Below, one piece after another: positions 58,935 to 64,000 of a stretch of DNA of 64,000 nt. This DNA comes from CAZTGZ01 sp964613385 (GTDB lineage: Bacteria; Bacteroidota; Bacteroidia; NS11-12g; UBA9320): contig CAZTGZ010000002.1 in assembly GCA_964613385.1 (NCBI GenBank), positions 1 to 64,000 on the forward strand, written 5' to 3'. A program made the translations under genes and the position numbers. Within the stretch, counting starts at the first letter, position 1, and each line of letters starts with the position of its first letter. The notes below the pieces were generated by a model, which saw only the letters and a list, made by a program, of their open reading frames with translations, was not told where the DNA came from and did no database searches.

Positions 58935-59008
58935 CTCCCCCTGCTGGACTTGAACCAGCGACCCTCTGATTAACAGTCAGATGCTCTAACCAGCTGAGCT
59001 AAGGAGGA
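58935..59008 (-). tRNA. tRNA-Asn (anticodon GTT), intact
   Basis: On the minus strand the 74-nt gene starts TCCTCCTTAGCTCAGCTGG. The acceptor stem TCCTCCT pairs with AGGGGGA, discriminator G. The anticodon stem TCTGA/TCAGA closes loop CTGTTAA with GTT. The T-arm is GCTGGTTCAAGTCCAGC. CCA is not encoded exactly. It is the only complete copy in the array. Confidence 0.93.
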
Positions 59009-59034
59009 ATGTTTTTAACTCATCTCCAGTCTTT

Positions 59035-59098
59035 TGAACCAGCCTCCCTCTGATTAATCCCGCATGTGCGGGACTCTAACCAGCTGAGCTAAGGAGGA
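59035..59098 (-). pseudogene. tRNA-Asn remnant with palindrome (copy 3)
   Basis: The sequence has the tRNA 5' half and anticodon 3' strand, with TCCCGCATGTGCGGGA (59058-59073) in the same place as in copy 2, and a T-arm shortened to its central part (TGAACCAGC). The acceptor 3' strand is missing. Confidence 0.7.
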
Positions 59099-59115
59099 AT
59101 GTTTGCCGCCTTTAG

Positions 59116-59140
59116 TCCCGATAACTATCGGGATAAGGAG
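59116..59140. repeat. Palindrome TCCCGATAACTATCGGGA joined to a tRNA-Asn 5' end remnant
   Basis: Arms TCCCGATA and TATCGGGA flank AC. The following TAAGGAGGAAT equals the 5' end of the tRNA-Asn copies, so this looks like a further remnant in which nearly the whole tRNA has been replaced. Confidence 0.6.
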
Positions 59141-59248
59141 GAATTTTCCTTTTTAGGGAGTGCAAAAATACTATTATTTCAGATTGTTGCAAACTGCCTA
59201 TAAAAAATGTTTTATCCTACCTATTCAAGATGCATATTTGCAGAAATT

Positions 59249-60178
59249 ATGAGCCTTTTAGTAATTGGGAGTGTCGCATTCGACGCAATTGAAACACCTT
59301 TTGGTAAAACAGATCGCATTATCGGCGGAGCCGCAACTTATATTACCCTCGCATCCTCTTATTTCTGTAATGATGTCAGATTGGTAGCCGTTGTCGGTGA
59401 GGATTTTCCGCACAACGACATCGAAATGTTAAAAAGCCACGGAATTGACACCCGCGGACTTCAGATTAAATCCGGAGAGAAATCCTTCTTCTGGCAAGGC
59501 AGATATCACAACGATATGAATAGTCGCGATACCCTTGTTACTGAACTCAATGTGCTGGGCTCTTTCGACCCGATTATTCCCGATGCCTATCAGGACAGTG
59601 ATTTCCTCATGCTCGGAAATCTGAGTCCTTCTGTTCAATCAACCGTGATCGAAAGAATGGCAAAGCGTCCGAAATTCATTGCCATGGATACCATGAATTT
59701 CTGGATGGAGATTGCCTATGATGACTTGCGCAAATCCATTGCGATGACAGATATCTTAATCATCAATGATGAAGAAGCACGTCAGTTATCCGGAGAATAT
59801 AGTTTGGTCAAAGCATCCCGAATTATTCGCGATATGGGCCCATCCTATCTCATCATTAAAAAAGGGGAACACGGAGCTTTGTTGTTCCACGAAAACCATG
59901 TGTTTTATGCTCCGGCCCTTCCACTCGAAGAAGTATTCGATCCTACCGGTGCCGGTGACACCTTTGCCGGTGGTTTTATAGGCTATCTCGCTCAAAGCGG
60001 TGATTTAAGTTTCCAAAACATGAAGAGAGCTGTTATTTATGGTTCTGCGATGGCATCATTCTGTGTAGAAAAATTTGGAACTGAACGACTTATCGGCTTA
60101 ACTCCTGCCGAAATAAATGCCAGAATAGAACAATTCATTGAATTATCACAAATTGATATCGAGCTGGAAGGCATGTGA
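59249..60178 (+). CDS. PfkB-family sugar/nucleoside kinase
   Basis: From ATG 59249 the protein has 309 residues (LLVIGSVAFDAIETPFG at the N-terminus). The substrate motif is IIGGAATYITLASSYF. The PfkB signature 2 is DPTGAGDTFAGGFIGYL with the catalytic Asp. Ribokinase- or adenosine-kinase-like activity is possible; the substrate cannot be fixed. A CATATTTG sequence (59233-59240), one base off the -7 consensus, lies 8 nt upstream. Confidence 0.88.
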   Translation: MSLLVIGSVAFDAIETPFGKTDRIIGGAATYITLASSYFCNDVRLVAVVGEDFPHNDIEMLKSHGIDTRGLQIKSGEKSFFWQGRYHNDMNSRDTLVTELNVLGSFDPIIPDAYQDSDFLMLGNLSPSVQSTVIERMAKRPKFIAMDTMNFWMEIAYDDLRKSIAMTDILIINDEEARQLSGEYSLVKASRIIRDMGPSYLIIKKGEHGALLFHENHVFYAPALPLEEVFDPTGAGDTFAGGFIGYLAQSGDLSFQNMKRAVIYGSAMASFCVEKFGTERLIGLTPAEINARIEQFIELSQIDIELEGM

Positions 60179-60262
60179 TTTGGTCTGAATAATTGACCAT
60201 TCTCTCCATTTTTGAACCCAACTTCTTGTTTCTTTCAAACCAGATGATCAATTTGGTTGCCT

Positions 60263-62026
60263 GTGAATATCAAATATCCATATTCTGTTCCTGTATGGAA
60301 GCTAAAACCTGTTTCAAACGCGGAACAAGCAAAACAGATATCCGATACTTATAACATACCCGGGCTTTTTGGATGCATGCTTCAAACAAGGGGGATTCAA
60401 CTCCATGAAGTAAAGTCATTTTTTAATCCGGACCTGGAAAACCTGCCCGATCCATTTCTCATGAAAGGAATGGATATAGCTGTATCCCGAATCTCTCATG
60501 CTCTGGAACATCAAGAGAAAATTCTTGTGTATGGCGACTATGATGTTGATGGGACCACCGGCGTGGCATTATTTCGCAAATTCCTTTCTGAAGCAGAAGC
60601 TGATGTGGCACATTATATCCCTGACCGTTATACCGAGGGTTACGGATTGTCGAAGAAAGGTGTAGAATTTGCTTTGACTTCTCAATTCAAGCTGATGGTG
60701 CTCATTGATTGCGGAATCCGCAGTAATGAATTGATCGAATACGCTCAAAAGCAGGGAATGGATGTTATTGTTTGTGATCACCATATTCCCGGAAGTGAAA
60801 TTCCAAAAGCGCTGGCTGTTCTTGATCCCAAGCAAAATGATTGCCCATATCCATTTAAAGAACTCAGCGGCTGCGGAATAGCCTTTAAACTGGCACAGGG
60901 ATTATGTAACAGAACCCGGTATTGGGCTCCGGAAGCTGCCTTTAAATATTTAGACTTAGTTGCAGTAAGTACCTGTTGCGACATAGTCCCCATACAAGAT
61001 GAGAACAGGATTTTAGTCCATCATGGTCTTCGAAAACTAAATGAAAATCCCTCTATTGGGTTAAAACTCCTTTTAGCGGGGACAGAATCTGCCGGCTCAC
61101 AAGCATTCAGCGTTTCAGATGTCGTTTTTAGGATAGGACCCAGAATTAACGCAGCGGGCAGAATAGAAAGCGGGAATTTTGCTGTACAACTGCTTACAAC
61201 AGACGATCAAAAAGAGGCAAGCGAATGGGTATCTGTGCTCCAGAATCTGAATCAAACCCGAACAGATTTAGATCAAAATATAACCAAAGAGGCCTTCGAA
61301 CTAATCCAAAATGACGATGGCTTCGGCGATAAATGTACCACCGTGCTCTACAGCGAAAACTGGCACAAAGGTGTTATTGGAATTGTTGCTTCGCGCATCA
61401 TGGAAAAATATTATCGCCCTACTATCGTGCTCACACTTTCTGATGGTGTTATCACCGGTTCTGCCCGCAGTGTCGACGAAGTAGATGTTCATGATGTACT
61501 TTGCCATTGCCATGCGCATTTGCTACAATTCGGCGGACATAGTCATGCAGCAGGATTAAAAATGCTTCCCGAAAACCTGGATTCGTTTCGCCGGAAATTT
61601 GAAGAAGAAGTTCGCAATGTGTTGAAATCAAATCATTTACAGCCTACTTTTTGGTATGAAGCTGAACTTGATTTAAATCAGATACAACTGAAACTACATC
61701 AAAATATTTCAAGATTCGGGCCATTCGGACCTGGCAATATGGAGCCGGTGTTTATGGCAAGAAATGTGCAAGACAGTGGCTTTGCGCGCACGCTGGGCAA
61801 AAACCATGAACATTTAAAATTGAACCTTAAACTCAGTCAGGGAGAGGTAATCCCGGCCATTGCCTTTCAAAAAGCTTCCTGGTATAGTTATATAAAAAAG
61901 GGATTGCCGTTTGATGTGCTTTATACAATTGGCACCAACACTTTTCGGGATGAAATCAAGTTACAACTCGAAATCAAAGACATTCGTCTTCCGGAAAACT
62001 TATCTTCTGATGTTTCTCCTGGTTAA
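60263..62026 (+). CDS. recJ: Single-stranded-DNA-specific exonuclease RecJ
   Basis: The GTG at 60263 gives 587 residues; a TTG two codons earlier is an alternative. DHH-family metal motifs are present: VYGDYDVDGTTGVAL, LIDCGIR, VCDHHIPGSE, and the DHHA1 part with GHSHAAGLKM. A C-terminal OB-like region (about 450-580) follows. RecJ degrades ssDNA 5' to 3' in recombination and mismatch repair. It converges with the barrel protein gene (27-bp overlap). Confidence 0.95.
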   Translation: MNIKYPYSVPVWKLKPVSNAEQAKQISDTYNIPGLFGCMLQTRGIQLHEVKSFFNPDLENLPDPFLMKGMDIAVSRISHALEHQEKILVYGDYDVDGTTGVALFRKFLSEAEADVAHYIPDRYTEGYGLSKKGVEFALTSQFKLMVLIDCGIRSNELIEYAQKQGMDVIVCDHHIPGSEIPKALAVLDPKQNDCPYPFKELSGCGIAFKLAQGLCNRTRYWAPEAAFKYLDLVAVSTCCDIVPIQDENRILVHHGLRKLNENPSIGLKLLLAGTESAGSQAFSVSDVVFRIGPRINAAGRIESGNFAVQLLTTDDQKEASEWVSVLQNLNQTRTDLDQNITKEAFELIQNDDGFGDKCTTVLYSENWHKGVIGIVASRIMEKYYRPTIVLTLSDGVITGSARSVDEVDVHDVLCHCHAHLLQFGGHSHAAGLKMLPENLDSFRRKFEEEVRNVLKSNHLQPTFWYEAELDLNQIQLKLHQNISRFGPFGPGNMEPVFMARNVQDSGFARTLGKNHEHLKLNLKLSQGEVIPAIAFQKASWYSYIKKGLPFDVLYTIGTNTFRDEIKLQLEIKDIRLPENLSSDVSPG

Positions 62027-62722
62027 GCGATAATGATATGCCAAAGAAACGCCAATAAAGTTATGTGTTGACTTAACTGTAGCGGATTTGTCGGCATCTG
62101 CAAATCCCAACACATATCTGGCATCCACAGACAGGAAATTTCTCGGATCCATTTCAAATGTAAATCCTGTTCCCAATGCAGCTCCAAAATCAATATTGTT
62201 CCAGGTGCCATCTGCCGCAGCGCCGGATGAAGTGACGATGTTATAAGGCGTTACAGACATGTCGGTCATGGTTACATTCGAGCTGGCACTCAAGGCGTAT
62301 CCAAAGAATCCTCCTGCGTACAAGTTCCATGAAGCAAAAGAACCACCCATTCGATAGGGAACTCTTTTCTCACTTTTAATCGGTACTTCCAGATTAACCA
62401 TCACAGGCACATGCACAAAGTTATAAGTAGCTTTCGTTTCAGTAGTCGTTATAATAGAGCCATCAGCACCGGCAACGCTCAGCAGACTACTCGTACCTTG
62501 TTGTGAAAAAAGTGCCTCTCCCAACAAAGAAACTCTTTTGGCAAATTTCCATTTTAATGAAGCTCCGCCAGATATTCCAATTTTCATGGAATTTTCAGTT
62601 CCTGCCGCATTGGTGCTCATATTTGCCAGGTTCACCCCTACTCTGGGACCCAGATAAATTTGTGCCTGAGTAACTGAATATCCAAAGATAAGGGCGAATA
62701 GTACTGCGAATTTTAGTTTCAT
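62000..62722 (-). CDS. Porin-family outer-membrane beta-barrel protein
   Basis: The start is ATG 62722 (240 residues) with signal peptide MKLKFAVLFALIFGYSVTQAQ. The barrel is of the outer-membrane protein beta-barrel type (IYLGPRVGVNLANMST, FVHVPVMVNLEVPI, GVSLAYHYRL). The reading frame goes on for seven residues (TRRNIRR) past the expected terminal strand, into the 3' end of recJ. The role is unknown. Confidence 0.82.
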   Translation of the reverse strand: MKLKFAVLFALIFGYSVTQAQIYLGPRVGVNLANMSTNAAGTENSMKIGISGGASLKWKFAKRVSLLGEALFSQQGTSSLLSVAGADGSIITTTETKATYNFVHVPVMVNLEVPIKSEKRVPYRMGGSFASWNLYAGGFFGYALSASSNVTMTDMSVTPYNIVTSSGAAADGTWNNIDFGAALGTGFTFEMDPRNFLSVDARYVLGFADADKSATVKSTHNFIGVSLAYHYRLTRRNIRR

Positions 62723-62741
62723 GATAATATTGATAAAGTTA

Positions 62742-62749
62742 CAAACGTA
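62742..62749 (-). promoter_or_regulatory. Promoter of the barrel protein gene
   Basis: Minus-strand TACGTTTG lies 19 nt before ATG 62722, with TTG 20 nt upstream, fitting the -33/-7 pattern. Confidence 0.7.
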
Positions 62750-62826
62750 CAATAAAAACAATCGAATTTCAATAGGTTTTCATGGTGTACAACGCAGAAA
62801 TCTCGCAACCATGTATGTATAAAGCC

Positions 62827-62834
62827 TACATTTG
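62827..62834 (+). promoter_or_regulatory. Promoter of lptB, abutting the start codon
   Basis: TACATTTG (TAnnTTTG) ends 5 nt before ATG 62840. A GTG at 62834 would overlap it and is rejected as start. Confidence 0.6.
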
Positions 62835-62839
62835 TGGCC

Positions 62840-63562
62840 ATGATACTCCGGGCTGAACATTTGTTGAAACAATATCGCAAAAGACGCGTAGTTGACGATG
62901 TGAGTATTGAAGTTCGTCAGGGAGAGATAGTTGGTTTACTTGGTCCGAATGGCGCGGGTAAAACCACAACATTTTATATGGTGGTGGGATTGATCAAACC
63001 TGATTCAGGTTCAGTATTTCTGGACGACCAGAACATTACCAAATACCCGATGTATAAAAGGGCCATGCAGGGAATTGGCTATCTTCCGCAAGAGGCATCC
63101 ATTTTTCGCACATTAACGGTTGAAGAGAATATCTTGTCTGTATTGGAAATGACGGGATATTCGAAGAAAGAACAGCACGACAAGCTCGAAATGCTTTTGG
63201 ATGAATTCCGGCTGCAACACGTGCGTAAAAATGAGGGAAGGGTGCTTTCGGGAGGTGAAAGACGCCGCACAGAAATTGCACGGGCGCTTGCCGTAGACCC
63301 TAATTTTATCTTATTGGATGAACCTTTTGCCGGAGTTGACCCTATCGCCGTTGAAGACATTCAACACATCGTTAAAAAACTGATTGACAAAAACATTGGC
63401 GTTTTAATCACGGATCACAATGTCCATGAAACCCTGACGATTACCGATCGGGCCTATTTGTTGTTTGAAGGTAAGATTCTTAAGGCCGGAACTGCCGAAG
63501 AATTGGCTGCAGATGAAACGGTCCGCAAGGTTTATCTGGGTCAAAATTTCAGCCTTCGCTGA
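62840..63562 (+). CDS. lptB: LPS export ABC transporter ATPase
   Basis: From ATG 62840 the protein has 240 residues. Walker A is GPNGAGKTT. The Q-loop region YLPQEASIFRTLTVEEN and the signature LSGGERRRTEIARAL are LptB-like, followed by Walker B FILLDEPFAGVDP and the H-loop VLITDHNVHE. It powers lipopolysaccharide extraction from the inner membrane with LptF/G, whose genes are not here. It converges with the serine hydrolase gene (14-bp overlap). Confidence 0.94.
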   Translation: MILRAEHLLKQYRKRRVVDDVSIEVRQGEIVGLLGPNGAGKTTTFYMVVGLIKPDSGSVFLDDQNITKYPMYKRAMQGIGYLPQEASIFRTLTVEENILSVLEMTGYSKKEQHDKLEMLLDEFRLQHVRKNEGRVLSGGERRRTEIARALAVDPNFILLDEPFAGVDPIAVEDIQHIVKKLIDKNIGVLITDHNVHETLTITDRAYLLFEGKILKAGTAEELAADETVRKVYLGQNFSLR

Positions 63563-64000
63563 TTCTGCTTCCCATTTTCAGATAATCCCAAACATCAGAA
63601 GGGACTCCGTTCTTTTTGGTTTCGTCCCGCTTTCTGCCCAGCCTTACGATCACGGTTTCTGATGATGGAATTACGAAGATATACTGCCCTTTGATGCCTC
63701 TTGCATAAAAGATTTTCTCTCCTTTAAATTTGGTAACCCACCAGTGCAACCCATATTGATCATTCGGTCCGCCTTCCTGCAAACGCATCGGAAACAAACT
63801 CGTAGAAGCTTCCACATAATCAGGATTTACGATGGTATCTCCATTCCAGATTCCCCTTTGAAGATATAATTGACCAATTCTGGCAAAATCCCTTGCACCA
63901 CTATTGAAGCAACAAAATGCCCTTTCTTCCTGGTTAACTTCATCCAAACTCCAAAAGGCCGATTCTGTTGCTCCTATTCTGCTCCAGAGTTTTTCTTCCG
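63549..64000 (-). CDS. Serine hydrolase of the beta-lactamase/DD-peptidase type (N-terminus beyond window)
   Basis: The frame is open to the window edge, with about 150 residues visible. Features of class C beta-lactamase-like hydrolases are the segment CCFNSGARDFARIGQLYLQR, DQYGLHWWVTK, and the KTG-equivalent region FYARGIKGQYIFVIPSS. The SxxK active site lies outside the window. Substrates may be peptides, esters or oligomeric amides. Confidence 0.75.
   Translation of the reverse strand, partial: EEKLWSRIGATESAFWSLDEVNQEERAFCCFNSGARDFARIGQLYLQRGIWNGDTIVNPDYVEASTSLFPMRLQEGGPNDQYGLHWWVTKFKGEKIFYARGIKGQYIFVIPSSETVIVRLGRKRDETKKNGVPSDVWDYLKMGSRISEG

Overview
The window comes from a member of the Bacteroidota, probably an environmental (metagenomic or draft) genome in or near the Saprospiria/Chitinophagia. 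The evidence is the short Bacteroidota-type primary sigma factor, the MurF-Alr fusion, Rho with a long acidic/basic N-terminal extension, a T9SS-type sorting domain and PorV-like protein, several TonB receptors with carboxypeptidase-regulatory N-termini, and many start codons preceded by the Bacteroidota -7 promoter element TAnnTTTG. One 10-N assembly gap (32284-32293) splits thyA; conserved ThyA sequence predicts that only 5 bases are really missing.

Layout. 1-5.3 kb (minus): a secreted beta-helix/PKD protein cut by the window edge, and a large TonB-dependent receptor. 5.4 kb: tRNA-Leu(CAG). 5.5-11.1 kb: methylmalonyl-CoA metabolism (MeaB GTPase, an enoyl-CoA hydratase and, divergently, a fused MutA-MutB mutase). 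11.2-14.4 kb: purL and a fructosamine-kinase-like gene. 14.4-20.2 kb (minus): the pdxA-yceD-rpmF-plsX-fabH-accB-accC lipid/ribosome block. 20.2-25.4 kb: a signalling locus with a lone response regulator facing a translationally coupled operon of GNAT-fold acyltransferase, 7TM histidine kinase, receiver-kinase hybrid and response regulator. 25.4-38 kb: housekeeping genes (flippase-like protein, rpoD, recX, murF-alr, thyA, pyruvate dehydrogenase E2, rho, typA). 38-46.9 kb: envelope and small-molecule genes, including a PorV-like protein, a cupin coupled to an iodotyrosine-deiodinase-type flavoprotein, an orphan biotin carrier, and a HYC_CC_PP protein with a second TonB receptor. 46.9-53.8 kb: an overlapping desaturase-GNAT-KamA operon, an RluA enzyme, a voltage-gated-type K+ channel and two unrecognised membrane proteins. 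54-59.2 kb is accessory: a broken higB with an intact higA, a TSUP transporter, a membrane-anchored GyrI-like protein, a T9SS cargo, an intact toxin-antitoxin pair with a candidate operator, and then a tandem array of tRNA-Asn copies, GIY-YIG nuclease genes and GC-rich palindromes. 59.2-64 kb: PfkB kinase, recJ, an outer-membrane barrel, lptB and a serine hydrolase cut by the window edge.

The most unusual structure is the 58.0-59.14 kb array. One intact tRNA-Asn(GUU) gene is followed downstream by two almost identical 442-bp units. Each unit carries a tRNA terminator, a small GIY-YIG nuclease gene and a damaged tRNA-Asn whose anticodon arm is replaced by a CCCG/CGGG palindrome. This looks like a tRNA-targeting mobile unit. 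Next in interest are the acyltransferase/7TM-kinase operon, the desaturase-GNAT-KamA operon, and a set of promoters so close to start codons that the mRNAs are predicted to be leaderless.
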